From the NCBI GenBank assembly GCA_900541915.1, contig UQLS01000006.1, positions 54,697 through 118,696 on the forward strand: a stretch of DNA of 64,000 nt, read 5' to 3'. Of this stretch, positions 32,960 through 43,636 are shown piece by piece. This stretch comes from an uncultured Phascolarctobacterium sp. (GTDB lineage Bacteria > Bacillota > Negativicutes > Acidaminococcales > Acidaminococcaceae). Within the stretch, counting starts at the first letter, position 1, and each line of letters starts with the position of its first letter. Position numbers and translations under genes: made by a program. The notes under the pieces are model-generated. The model made no database searches. It had not been told where the DNA came from and saw only the letters and a list, made by a program, of their open reading frames with translations.

Positions 32960-33259
32960 TTATTTATCTCCTGTATTTTTAGACGGATCTTGAAAGCCAC
33001 TGATAGCAGAACGTACAAAGTTAATTTCTACGTTTTCAGCAACTTCCACAGTTACTTTCTTTTCAGATATATTGGTAATAGTACCATACATACCGCCGAT
33101 AGTAATGATTTTGTCACCTTTTTTCAAAGACTCCAGCATATTCTGACGCTTTTGCTGTTCTTTTTTCTGCGGGCGCCATAACATAAAATAGAAAATGCCA
33201 CCCATCAGTATAAACGGCCATATAGCGTTAATCATTGCCATCATATCTCCACCTGCCAT
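32960..33259 (-). CDS. yajC: Sec translocase accessory protein YajC
   Basis: 99 aa. One membrane helix (INAIWPFILMGGIFYFML), then the signature WRPQKKEQQKRQNMLESLKKGDKIITIGGMYGTI (in pieces: RPQKKEQQKRQNML, LKKGDKIITIGGMYG) and a small beta domain. It joins SecDF in the holotranslocon. The tgt-yajC-secD-secF order is widespread. Confidence 0.96.
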   Translation of the reverse strand: MAGGDMMAMINAIWPFILMGGIFYFMLWRPQKKEQQKRQNMLESLKKGDKIITIGGMYGTITNISEKKVTVEVAENVEINFVRSAISGFQDPSKNTGDK

Positions 33260-33331
33260 TATTACACCTCCACATTTACAAATATTGAGTCTAACTTTGA
33301 TTATATTCTACAAATACTGAAAAATACCTGT

Positions 33332-35483
<2,152 letters not shown>

Positions 35484-35501
35484 TCTTCTGCTTCTTTCAT
35501 T

Positions 35502-36788
35502 TTATAATATTTTAAGGCTTGTTCCCTGATAATAATGCTTGAGGATTTTTACATAATTATTAGCAGCACTACGGTCAGCCATGCCTTTAGCTCCCCAAAT
35601 ACTCAAGCCTACTCCGCTGCCTTTGCCAAAGCCAGAAAAGACAACCTTTTCATCTTTGCCGCCGCTAAACAGATGATAACTGCTGTAAGTATTATTCCAT
35701 ACAGCTTCTTCTTTATCATCTATATGGATTTTTATATCCTTCCTGCCTATTTCCATGCCAAAATAATTCTCAATAGGCACTTCCAGATTATCCGGCAGAG
35801 GCGTAGTAATCACCAGGTCAAAGTAAGTGCTGTTTAACGACAGCAGCTTCATCAACTCCTGCCCACTAAGGCTTGCAGTACCATCTTCACCTGAAATAAC
35901 AATATTTCTGACGCGGCCTGTATCCGTCCTGTCATGTCCTTTGCTTTGCAGCGACGACAGACTTATGCTCACCAATTTACCCACACCATAACCTGCTTGT
36001 TCCAGCAATGTTTGCAGCAATATCGGACTGATTTTATATTCCCATTTATAATCTGGGCAATCCTGGTCATAATCCTCTACAGACTGCAGATAACTTACAT
36101 CATATCCCCATGCACCCAATGCAGATTCTGTTTTACCGCCGCTACCCGCAGTAGTTACAGCTTTAATGACGTTACCAGTTTTGTCTGTCAGAACTTGACC
36201 AGTCGTAGCTTTCACCAGACTGCTTACCGCAGATTTTTTTGTAGTATTGCCTGCATAAGGTAGCTCTTCATCAGTAGAGCTTATATCATAGGCTTCAGCA
36301 CCATTCTGACGCATCATATAAACAGCGTAGCTGCGCGCTGCTACAATCTGAGCCTTAATAGCCTCATCCGGCCAGATTACCATAGTTTTAGAGGAAACTA
36401 CACTGCATAAATAATCTTCTAAATCAAGTTCATTGGTAATCAGAATTCTGCCATTATTCAAACTTACACGCAAGAAACCATCATAGCTTTTCTTGTTTAT
36501 CTGAGGCATAACCCCGCCTGCTTCGACAGTAAAACGGATTGGATGAGCAAAAAGCCTGTCATTTAATTTCAAAACGCCATTATTGGCACTGAGAAAATAT
36601 TTACCCTTCGCCATAGCAGCAGATTCACCTGTAACGGTATCTACTACCATAAAATCATTATCACAGCTTATCTCTGCAGTATACTGACCGCTTACTACTG
36701 CGGCCCTGATATCAGCCGCAGATGCAGGCAAACTGATACCAGCATACAGTATCACTGCTAAACATATGACAATAATTCTTTGCAGCAT
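35502..36788 (-). CDS. SpoIID/LytB-domain exported protein, catalytic Glu replaced by Lys
   Basis: 428 aa with a signal peptide (IIVICLAVILYAGISLPASA). An N-terminal beta region is followed by the SpoIID domain: LDLEDYLCSVVSSKTMVIW, PDEAIKAQIVAARSYAVYM, TTGQVLTD, AVTTAGSGGKTESA and the C-terminal GFGKGSGVGLSIWGAKGMA. In SpoIID the transglycosylase Glu sits in VVPSEMP; here that position is Lys134 (VVSSKTM). A lytic function is therefore doubtful; a peptidoglycan-binding role is possible. It lies between queH and queA and is probably co-transcribed. Confidence 0.85.
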   Translation of the reverse strand: MLQRIIVICLAVILYAGISLPASAADIRAAVVSGQYTAEISCDNDFMVVDTVTGESAAMAKGKYFLSANNGVLKLNDRLFAHPIRFTVEAGGVMPQINKKSYDGFLRVSLNNGRILITNELDLEDYLCSVVSSKTMVIWPDEAIKAQIVAARSYAVYMMRQNGAEAYDISSTDEELPYAGNTTKKSAVSSLVKATTGQVLTDKTGNVIKAVTTAGSGGKTESALGAWGYDVSYLQSVEDYDQDCPDYKWEYKISPILLQTLLEQAGYGVGKLVSISLSSLQSKGHDRTDTGRVRNIVISGEDGTASLSGQELMKLLSLNSTYFDLVITTPLPDNLEVPIENYFGMEIGRKDIKIHIDDKEEAVWNNTYSSYHLFSGGKDEKVVFSGFGKGSGVGLSIWGAKGMADRSAANNYVKILKHYYQGTSLKIL

Positions 36789-36792
36789 TTAT

Positions 36793-37359
36793 TTACTCCC
36801 CGGCTTCTGCAGCCGTTTTTTTCTTTTTCTTAACTCTTTCATAACGATCGCGTTCACTGAAAACACAACCGCAGTAAGGCTGTCTGTAAAGCTCCATTTC
36901 CAGACTAATATCTACACCGCGCTGATAACCTTCACGAAAATCTTCATAATAAAACGGTATATCAAATTCTGCCGCAGCTTCCTGCGCAATCTGCTTTATC
37001 AGTTCATGCTTTTGATATGGACTTACCAAAAGTGTAGTACTGAATGCATCATAACCATTTTCTTTAGCATACTTAGCGGCATAACGCATCCGCACACGAT
37101 AGCAATAAGCACAACGCACTACCGGCTCATTAAGCATACCGCGCACACATTCTTCCAGCGGATAGCTTTTATCTACAATCAAATTATATTTTTTCTTTTC
37201 GCAAAATTCCCTAAGTGTATTAAGACGGCGCTTAAATTCTTTATAGGGATGAATATTAGGATTAAAATATAAAATATCGAATTTCTTACCGTCTGCAGTC
37301 AGCTTTTCTGTTGGATAACAGGCACAGGGACCACAGCAGGCATGTAATAACAGTTTCAT
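36793..37359 (-). CDS. queH: Epoxyqueuosine reductase QueH
   Basis: 188 aa. QueH (DUF208) signatures: LLLHACCGPCACYP with the cysteine cluster, LYFNPNIHPYKEF, RCAYCYRVRM and YCGCVFSERDRY. These cysteines hold a [4Fe-4S] cluster and a second metal. It performs the last step of queuosine synthesis (epoxyqueuosine to queuosine) in organisms without QueG. With queA and tgt it completes the tRNA-level part of the pathway. Confidence 0.95.
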   Translation of the reverse strand: MKLLLHACCGPCACYPTEKLTADGKKFDILYFNPNIHPYKEFKRRLNTLREFCEKKKYNLIVDKSYPLEECVRGMLNEPVVRCAYCYRVRMRYAAKYAKENGYDAFSTTLLVSPYQKHELIKQIAQEAAAEFDIPFYYEDFREGYQRGVDISLEMELYRQPYCGCVFSERDRYERVKKKKKTAAEAGE

Positions 37360-37362
37360 AGT

Positions 37363-38370
37363 TTATCCTTTCTCTGGGAAAGGAACTCCCAGATAACGAT
37401 AGGTTTCGCGGGTTGCAATACGGCCGCGCGGTGTTCTCTGCAGCATACCCTGCTGCAGAAGATAAGGCTCTATAACATCTTCGATAGTCGTAGCTTCTTC
37501 ACTGATAGCTGCGGCAATAGTCTCGATACCTACTGGCCCACCACCAAAAGTTTTAACTATCGTCGTCAATATTCTGCGGTCATTGCGGTCAAAACCGTAA
37601 GCATCAACCTCCAGCTTAGCTAAAGCTTCTGCCGCTACCTGTTTAGTAATAACATCACAACCCAATACCTGAGCAAAATCACGCACGCGCTTTAACAGTC
37701 TGTTAGCGATACGAGGCGTACCGCGGCTGCGTCTGGCAATTTCTTCCGCACCTTCACGGTCTATCTGCACATCAAGAATTTCCGCCGCTCTGGAAACAAT
37801 AAACTGTAATTCTGATGGCTTATAAAATTCCAGACGGCATTGCACACCAAAGCGATCACGCAAAGGTGCAGCAATTGCTCCCAGACGAGTAGTGGCACCT
37901 ATCAGTGTGAACTTAGGTAAATCAAGTCGTACACTGCGGGCGCTGGGGCCTTTGCCGATAATAATATCTAAGGCAAAATCTTCCATGGCTGAGTACAAAA
38001 TCTCCTCAACCGTTTTCGAAAGACGATGTATTTCGTCTATAAAAAGCACATCATTATCGCCTAGATTAGTCAGAATAGCCGCCAAATCACCCTGTCTTTC
38101 TATGGCAGGACCAGAAGTAACGCGGATATTAACATTCAGTTCATTGGCAATAATATTAGCCAGCGTGGTTTTGCCAAGTCCTGGCGGGCCAAAAAGCAAC
38201 ACATGGTCAAGTGCTTCCTTTCTTGCCGCTGCTGCCTTAATGAATACGGACAGGTTATCTTTAATCTGTTCCTGCCCAATGTATTCTTTTAAGACACGCG
38301 GACGCAGACTATACTGCCAGCCGTCTGCTTCCTGTTCCTGTCCGGCAATGATTCTATCATCAAAATCCAT
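37363..38370 (-). CDS. ruvB: Holliday junction branch migration ATPase RuvB
   Basis: 335 aa. AAA+ motor: Walker [13 protein letters not shown], Walker [13 protein letters not shown], sensor 1 [20 protein letters not shown] (in part), Arg finger region [20 protein letters not shown], and C-terminal winged helix [14 protein letters not shown]. It drives branch migration with RuvA. 2 nt after ruvA. Confidence 0.97.
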   Translation of the reverse strand: MDFDDRIIAGQEQEADGWQYSLRPRVLKEYIGQEQIKDNLSVFIKAAAARKEALDHVLLFGPPGLGKTTLANIIANELNVNIRVTSGPAIERQGDLAAILTNLGDNDVLFIDEIHRLSKTVEEILYSAMEDFALDIIIGKGPSARSVRLDLPKFTLIGATTRLGAIAAPLRDRFGVQCRLEFYKPSELQFIVSRAAEILDVQIDREGAEEIARRSRGTPRIANRLLKRVRDFAQVLGCDVITKQVAAEALAKLEVDAYGFDRNDRRILTTIVKTFGGGPVGIETIAAAISEEATTIEDVIEPYLLQQGMLQRTPRGRIATRETYRYLGVPFPEKG

Positions 38371-38372
38371 TT

Positions 38373-38975
38373 TTATCTCCTTGCAAACAATTTAAGTGCC
38401 TGCCGCAAAATTGCTTCGCCGCTCAGGTTGGCGCAATCCGGAATTTCTTTCAGCACCGGCATAATCTCACTGTTGCTGTAACCAAGAGAAACAAGCGCTT
38501 CAATAGCTTCGGCAACAGCACCGCTGCCGCCTGCCTCAGCAATCTCCTGTACGACATCGTCACTTTCGCTGCTGCCGCTCACTTTATCTTTTAATTCCAG
38601 CAGCATCCTTTCAGCCGTCTTTTTCCCGACACCAGGAAGCTTTACCAGCATTTTTACATCTTTATTGCTTACTGCTGTATAGAAAGCATCAGGCTTTATG
38701 GCTGATAAAATTCCCAGCGCCATCTTAGGGCCTACGCCGCTTACTGTCAGCAGGATTTCAAATAAATCATAGTATTCTCTGCTCAGAAAGCCGTAAAGCA
38801 AAATAGCGTCTTCCCGCACTGCCGTATGCACATGTATACGTACTTCTTTGCCCAATACCAGCTGCGCTAAATGAGCAGAAGGCATAAAAACTCTGTAGCC
38901 CACACCGCCTGCAGTATCTACAATACAGTATTCAGCTTCCAGCTGAGCAACTATTCCTTTTAACGAACCTATCAT
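38373..38975 (-). CDS. ruvA: Holliday junction-binding protein RuvA
   Basis: 200 aa. OB-fold [17 protein letters not shown], two helix-hairpin-helix motifs ([16 protein letters not shown] and [22 protein letters not shown]), a Ser/Asp/Glu-rich linker, and the RuvB-contacting C-terminal domain ([15 protein letters not shown]). Directly follows ruvC with no gap. Confidence 0.97.
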   Translation of the reverse strand: MIGSLKGIVAQLEAEYCIVDTAGGVGYRVFMPSAHLAQLVLGKEVRIHVHTAVREDAILLYGFLSREYYDLFEILLTVSGVGPKMALGILSAIKPDAFYTAVSNKDVKMLVKLPGVGKKTAERMLLELKDKVSGSSESDDVVQEIAEAGGSGAVAEAIEALVSLGYSNSEIMPVLKEIPDCANLSGEAILRQALKLFARR

Positions 38976-39470
38976 TTATTTCAACTCCTGCCATCTTCTC
39001 GTAGCTGCTGTATGCAGACCGCAAATAGCTACCGCCAAAGCATCGGCAACATCATCCGGCTTAGGCTTCTGTCTGATATTCAAAAGATGCTGCACCATAT
39101 AGGTTACCTGCTCCTTATTAGCACTGCCTGTACCCACAACCGCTAACTTAATCTGCATAGGAGTAAATTCCAATACCGGCAGATTCTTATTAGCTGCTGT
39201 TAAAAGCACTACGCCTCTCGCCTGCCCTACAGCAATAGCCGTTGTAACATTACGATTAAAAAAAAGCTGCTCTACACTCATAATATCAGGTCTGTATGTT
39301 TCTATCAACGCTGATATCTCATCATAAATCTTTTTTAAACGCATTTCCGGCTGCATATCCTTGTCAGTAAAAACTGCACCGTAATGAATGGGACGCAGTC
39401 TGTTGCCAGTAAGGTCAACCAAACCATAACCGCAGATGGCAGTTCCCGGATCTATTCCTAAAGCAAGCAA
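38976..39470 (-). CDS. ruvC: Holliday junction endonuclease RuvC
   Basis: 164 aa. Catalytic acidic residues visible: Asp in [15 protein letters not shown], Glu in [15 protein letters not shown], and the Asp pair in [15 protein letters not shown]. It cuts Holliday junctions bound by RuvAB. First gene of the ruvCAB-queH-queA-tgt-yajC-secDF run. Confidence 0.96.
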   Translation of the reverse strand: MLALGIDPGTAICGYGLVDLTGNRLRPIHYGAVFTDKDMQPEMRLKKIYDEISALIETYRPDIMSVEQLFFNRNVTTAIAVGQARGVVLLTAANKNLPVLEFTPMQIKLAVVGTGSANKEQVTYMVQHLLNIRQKPKPDDVADALAVAICGLHTAATRRWQELK

Positions 39471-39501
39471 GGCAAACCTCCTGTAATCTTAACAAATTAT
39501 A

Positions 39502-39533
39502 GAAAAAAGCAGGCTGGCCAGCCTGCTTTTTTA
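39502..39533 (-). terminator. Terminator between yebC and ruvC
   Basis: A perfect palindrome AAAAAAGCAGGCTGG/CCAGCCTGCTTTTTT, GC-rich core with A and T runs at either side, right at the yebC stop. It may attenuate read-through into ruvC. Confidence 0.8.
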
Positions 39534-40274
39534 TTATTCCTCGTCATCCTCCGGCAGGTCAGCATTGGTATATACGTCCTGCACGTCATCCAGATCGTCG
39601 AGCGCGTCCAGCATTTTTTGTACTTTTTCAGCATCTTCCGCACTCAGTTCAGCCATAGTATCAGGAACCATGGTGATTTCGGACATTTCTACTTCAATAT
39701 TGTTTTCAGCCAAAGCTTTTTCAACAGCTTCAAAATCATCGGGCTGAGTTACAATCTCAAAGCCGTCTTCGTCGCCTTTAATATCTTCAGCGCCAGCTTC
39801 CAGAGTCATCATCATTAGATCGTCTTCGCTTACGCCTGCTTCGCTGCTGATAGCAAAGATACCTTTACGTTTGAACATCCAATTTACGCAGCCGGTTTCA
39901 CCCATGTTGCCGCCGTATTTGGAAAATACGTGACGAACATCTGCTGCAGTACGGTTACGGTTATCAGTCAGTGCGCTGACCATAATTGCAACGCCAGCCG
40001 GACCATAGCCTTCGTAAGTAATTTCTTCGTAATTGCTGCCTTCCAGAGCGCCCTGGCCTTTTTGAATAGCACGTTGAATGTTATCTTTAGGAATATTGTT
40101 AGCTTTTGCCTTGGACAAAGCCAGTTTCAGCTTCATATTACCGGTAGGGTCAGCACCGCCCATACGTACGGCAATAGTAATTTCTCTGCTGATTTTAGTA
40201 GTAATTTTGCCGCGCAGAGCGTCAGCTTTACCTTTTTTATGTTTAATATTGGCCCATTTAGAATGTCCTGACAT
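39534..40274 (-). CDS. yebC: YebC/PmpR family protein
   Basis: 246 aa, standard size. Signatures: MSGHSKWANIKHKKGKADA at the start, NIPKDNIQRAIQKGQG, YEGYGPAGVAIMVSALTDNRNRTAADVRHVF (in pieces: YEGYGPAGVAIMV, TDNRNRTAADVRH), and GCVNWMF. Family members bind DNA as regulators or assist translation of proline-rich stretches (TACO1-like). Often beside ruvC, as here. SD GGAGG before ATG. Confidence 0.96.
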   Translation of the reverse strand: MSGHSKWANIKHKKGKADALRGKITTKISREITIAVRMGGADPTGNMKLKLALSKAKANNIPKDNIQRAIQKGQGALEGSNYEEITYEGYGPAGVAIMVSALTDNRNRTAADVRHVFSKYGGNMGETGCVNWMFKRKGIFAISSEAGVSEDDLMMMTLEAGAEDIKGDEDGFEIVTQPDDFEAVEKALAENNIEVEMSEITMVPDTMAELSAEDAEKVQKMLDALDDLDDVQDVYTNADLPEDDEE

Positions 40275-40328
40275 ACTTAAATTCCTCCAAACTTAACTGT
40301 TTCTAAAATTTTAAATAATTACCATAAT

Positions 40329-40357
40329 ATTATACTACGCCGCTATTATTTTTACAA
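40329..40357 (-). promoter_or_regulatory. Promoter of yebC
   Basis: On the minus strand: TTGTAA (40357-40352), 17-nt spacer, TATAAT (40334-40329), about 60 nt before the yebC ATG. Confidence 0.65.
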
Positions 40358-40383
40358 GCAATCATCCTCTTATTATCAGTTAA

Positions 40384-40593
40384 TCACAGTAAACGCGGCA
40401 AGTATTTAAAAATAAAATAAAAACCTATAGTCATTGCCAAAGCCAGACTGCCGCTGTCATAATCCACATATCCTAACGCTATACTGTTAAGACCAGCTAT
40501 AAAAATCATGTTCAGCCACATAAAACCATATGCCCACAAAAAAATTCTTACCAGAAACGGCGGTCTTTTATATTCATTATTATTGGCCGTCAT
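40384..40593 (-). CDS. Small two-helix membrane protein, unknown
   Basis: 69 aa from the ATG at 40593 (AAGAGGTG upstream, within the last codons of rmuC, 14-nt overlap). Two hydrophobic segments (FLWAYGFMWLNMIFIAGL and SLALAMTIGFYFIFKYL). Not recognised. Overlap with rmuC suggests coupling. Confidence 0.6.
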   Translation of the reverse strand: MTANNNEYKRPPFLVRIFLWAYGFMWLNMIFIAGLNSIALGYVDYDSGSLALAMTIGFYFIFKYLPRLL

Positions 40594-41731
40594 TCTCTGC
40601 ACCTCTTATATCTTCCAAATTAATTTCTTCGGCAGCTTTCAGCTTCCTGCCGATAGTATTTACTTTTTTTCTTGCATTATTAAGACTTGTTTCTGCCTCC
40701 GACAGTTTTTTGCCGCTTTTTTCCAAAGCTTCCAAAAGCTGCTCCATATCATGCTTTACCACCGTCAGCAGCTTCCATACCTGCTCAGTCTGCTGCTGGA
40801 TAGCTACAGTACGCAAACCTGCCTGCAGGCTGCTTAACAAGGCAGCCAAAGTGGTAGGCCCCGCCAGACAAACCCTGTAATTTCGCTGCAGCTCATCCAT
40901 AAGTCCATCAATGCTTACAGCTTCCGTAAACAGCCCTTCGCTTGGCAAATACATAACTGCAAAATCAGTGGAATAGGGCGGCTGGATATATTTATCACAA
41001 ATATCCTTTGCTTCACTTTTCAGCCTGCGCTCCAGTTGTTTTAAAGCAGCTTCCGCATCGCTTGTACTGCCGCTTTCACGTGCAGACTGTAATCTTTGAT
41101 AATCCTCCTGCGGAAATTTGGCATCTATCGGCAAAAGACTTTCCCCGTCTGCATGAGGTATACGCACGGCAAACTCCACCCGGCAATTACTGCGCGGACG
41201 TACTTCCACATTCTCTGCCACCCGTGATTTAGGCAAAACATCATACAATAAGCCAGCAAGCTGCATTTCACCCCAGATACCTCTGGTCTTTACATTAGTC
41301 AGTATACGCCGCAGCTCATCTACTCCTCCGGCTAAGCTTTGCATCTCTCCCAGCCCGCGGTGCATTTCTTCCAATCGGCTGCTGACCAGAGAAAATTTTT
41401 GTTCCAGCGATGTATTCAGTCTTTCATCAACTGTAAAACGAATCTGCTCCAGATTTCTGTTCGTCAAATCAGCCAGCCGCGCTACTCTTTTATCTATCTG
41501 CTCGCTGATTCTGTCAGATGACTGCTGATTTTCCATTCTGGCAGCCCGCGCCAGTGAGTTCTGTTCTGAGCGCAAATCACGTATAGCCTCATAAAAAGCT
41601 CGTTCCAAAGCTTCCAAACGCTGCTGACTTGCTGTATCATCCTGCTGCCTGTCTTTTTTCAGCAGCATAATTACCAAAGCTATTAATAAAAGCAGTCCGA
41701 ATAATACGGCTGCATACATAAAGTTCTCCAT
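40580..41731 (-). CDS. rmuC: RmuC family DNA recombination protein
   Basis: 383 aa. One N-terminal membrane helix (YAAVLFGLLLLIALVIML), a coiled coil (about residues 30-130), then the RmuC domain: KTRGIWGEMQLAGLL, VEFAVRIPHADGESLLPIDAKFPQEDY (in pieces: VEFAVRIP, LLPIDAKFPQEDY), FAVMYLPSEGLFTEAV and GPTTLAALLSSLQAG. RmuC limits recombination at inverted repeats and is predicted to be nuclease-like. Standard size for short Firmicute versions. Confidence 0.93.
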   Translation of the reverse strand: MENFMYAAVLFGLLLLIALVIMLLKKDRQQDDTASQQRLEALERAFYEAIRDLRSEQNSLARAARMENQQSSDRISEQIDKRVARLADLTNRNLEQIRFTVDERLNTSLEQKFSLVSSRLEEMHRGLGEMQSLAGGVDELRRILTNVKTRGIWGEMQLAGLLYDVLPKSRVAENVEVRPRSNCRVEFAVRIPHADGESLLPIDAKFPQEDYQRLQSARESGSTSDAEAALKQLERRLKSEAKDICDKYIQPPYSTDFAVMYLPSEGLFTEAVSIDGLMDELQRNYRVCLAGPTTLAALLSSLQAGLRTVAIQQQTEQVWKLLTVVKHDMEQLLEALEKSGKKLSEAETSLNNARKKVNTIGRKLKAAEEINLEDIRGAENDGQ

Positions 41732-41764
41732 TTTTCACTCCTGTCTTCACTTTTTTCAAAACAG

Positions 41765-41794
41765 ATTATACCAAATACAGGTCTTTTTGTACAA
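41765..41794 (-). promoter_or_regulatory. Promoter of rmuC
   Basis: On the minus strand TTGTAC (41794-41789), 18-nt spacer, TATAAT (41770-41765), about 35 nt before the rmuC ATG. Confidence 0.65.
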
Positions 41795-41838
41795 AAACAA
41801 TTTAGTGACATTACCTCGCTTTAGAATTCGATTTATTG

Positions 41839-41864
41839 TATAATAAAATAAATTAATTAAGCGA
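41839..41864 (+). promoter_or_regulatory. tetR operon -10 and possible TetR operator
   Basis: TATAAT at 41839-41844, with no convincing -35. Around 41850-41866, TTAAT-N6-ATTAA forms a short inverted repeat near the presumed transcript start, a plausible TetR operator. The evidence for the operator is weak because the region is AT-rich. Confidence 0.35.
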
Positions 41865-41891
41865 TTAAAATTTACTTCTGAGGTAAAAATC

Positions 41892-42497
41892 ATGTCAGAA
41901 CATAACAATAATACAAGTCAGAGTGCCGCTAAGATTCTCAAAGCAGCTATCGACCTTTTTGCATCCGATAATTTCAATGCTGTTTCCATTAAGGAAATTG
42001 CTGTTGCCAGCGGTGTTAACAGCGCATTGATATCTTATTATTTTGGCGGCAAAAAAAATCTTTACCAGGCAGTTTTAAACAGTCAGTCAGAAATCTTTTT
42101 CCAGCTGATAGATAATATCCGTACTATGGAAATGTCCCCTCTTGCCAAATTACATCATTATGTACATTCTATCGTTCAGCTGCAGGAGGCGCATCCCCAC
42201 TGCATTCATCTTATTTACCGCGAACTGCTTTCACCTCAGCCGATGTTTGAAAACTTTGTCAAAAACAGACTGTATCGAATTCATCAGTTTATGACCGAGC
42301 TGGTAGCGGAAGCTATTGAGCGTAAGGAAATCAGCAGCCGCATCCAGCCAACCCACGTAGCTTTTACCCTGGAAAGTATTATTATGTTCTACTTTCTTAC
42401 CCATAATCAAATTCGTGATTTAGGCAATTTCCTGCCCGGCAGTGAAATTGATTATCTTACTCAGGCGCTGAATACTTATCTGGCATCCCTGAGCTAA
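41892..42497 (+). CDS. TetR family regulator of the RND efflux operon
   Basis: 201 aa. N-terminal HTH: AAKILKAAIDLFASDNFNAVSIKEIAVASGV (in pieces: KAAIDLFASDNFNAVSI, KEIAVASGVNSALISYYFGGKK). The C-terminal helices form the ligand and dimer domain (DUF1956/CecR-like by the RELLSPQPMFENFV region). It is first in the operon with the pump genes, so it most likely represses them until a substrate binds. Confidence 0.9.
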   Translation: MSEHNNNTSQSAAKILKAAIDLFASDNFNAVSIKEIAVASGVNSALISYYFGGKKNLYQAVLNSQSEIFFQLIDNIRTMEMSPLAKLHHYVHSIVQLQEAHPHCIHLIYRELLSPQPMFENFVKNRLYRIHQFMTELVAEAIERKEISSRIQPTHVAFTLESIIMFYFLTHNQIRDLGNFLPGSEIDYLTQALNTYLASLS

Positions 42498-42514
42498 AAA
42501 CAGGAGGGTTTACC

Positions 42515-43636
42515 ATGCTGCACAATATTCTGAGTGATCCCCGCAAGAAAAAATTAGCAGCGGCTTTAGCCGTTACTGTTATCGCTGCTGCCGGCTGGTA
42601 TGGTTACAGCAATTCCGGTACCGATACTGTTCCCGAAAAAAATGTTCCGTTAGTACGTACCCTGACTGTAGGTGCAAGTATCTCTGCCTCTGACAGCAGC
42701 TATCCCGGTGAAGTACGCGGACGTTATGAAAGCAATCTGGCTTTCCAGGTAGCAGGAAAAATTAACGCCCGTTATGTAAACATCGGTGATTCGGTACAAG
42801 CAGGACAAGTACTCATGACCATAGACCCTAAAGACGTATTGCAGGCAGTAGAAAACAGCAACGCGCAGCTTGCTTCAGCAGCCGCAAATCAGAAACTGGC
42901 AGCAGATAATGCAGCTCGTTATGCAACTTTGTACGGCAGCGGTGCTGTAAGTAAAGCTGTGCTCGATCAGTATAATACTCAGCTGGAAGCTGCCAACGCT
43001 GCACTCAGGCAAGCGCAGGCACAGGCAAACACATCCTCAAATCAGCTGGAATACACTAATCTTCGCAGCGATGCAGATGGTATAGTCGCCAATATTACCG
43101 GTGAAGTTGGTCAGGTGGCAGCAGCAGGCTCTCCCCTGGTTACCGTTATTCAAAATGGTGAAAGAGAAATTCAGATTGTTGTCCCTGAAAACAAATTATC
43201 TAATATCAGCATTGGTGCAAAAGCACTGGTAACTTTTTGGGCTCTCGAAAATACTCAGGCAGAAGGACGAGTACGCGAAATTTCCCCTGTCGCTGACCCT
43301 GTTACCCGAACCTATAAAGTGCGTGTTGCTGTAGATAATCTTCCTCAGGAAGCTAAGCTAGGCATGACAGCCAAAATTATTCTTGCCGGAGATACTTCTG
43401 AAACTATTAAGCTCCCTATTGGTGCAATCTACCAGGTTACCAATCAGCCGCAGGTATGGGTTGTTGACGACAATAATAAAGCACAATTAATCAATGTAAC
43501 TCTTGGTGAATACAGTGGCAACGAAGTAACCGTAACTTCCGGTCTGAAAAAAGGCGACCGTATTATTACTGCCGGTATCAACAAGCTTACAGAAAATCAG
43601 GAAGTACGTATACTTGAAAGCGGTGAACAGCCATGA
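42515..43636 (+). CDS. RND efflux periplasmic adaptor (MFP)
   Basis: 373 aa. One N-terminal membrane anchor (KKLAAALAVTVIAAAGWYGY; no lipobox Cys). Domains: lipoyl half (VAGKINARYVNIGDSVQAGQVLMTIDP in pieces: GKINARYVNIGD, VQAGQVLMTIDPKD), a helical hairpin coiled coil rich in Ala/Gln (residues ~105-175), second lipoyl half (ADGIVANITGEVGQV), beta barrel, and membrane-proximal domain. It links the RND pump to an outer-membrane channel. 17 nt after tetR; its stop overlaps the pump start (ATGA). Confidence 0.93.
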   Translation: MLHNILSDPRKKKLAAALAVTVIAAAGWYGYSNSGTDTVPEKNVPLVRTLTVGASISASDSSYPGEVRGRYESNLAFQVAGKINARYVNIGDSVQAGQVLMTIDPKDVLQAVENSNAQLASAAANQKLAADNAARYATLYGSGAVSKAVLDQYNTQLEAANAALRQAQAQANTSSNQLEYTNLRSDADGIVANITGEVGQVAAAGSPLVTVIQNGEREIQIVVPENKLSNISIGAKALVTFWALENTQAEGRVREISPVADPVTRTYKVRVAVDNLPQEAKLGMTAKIILAGDTSETIKLPIGAIYQVTNQPQVWVVDDNNKAQLINVTLGEYSGNEVTVTSGLKKGDRIITAGINKLTENQEVRILESGEQP

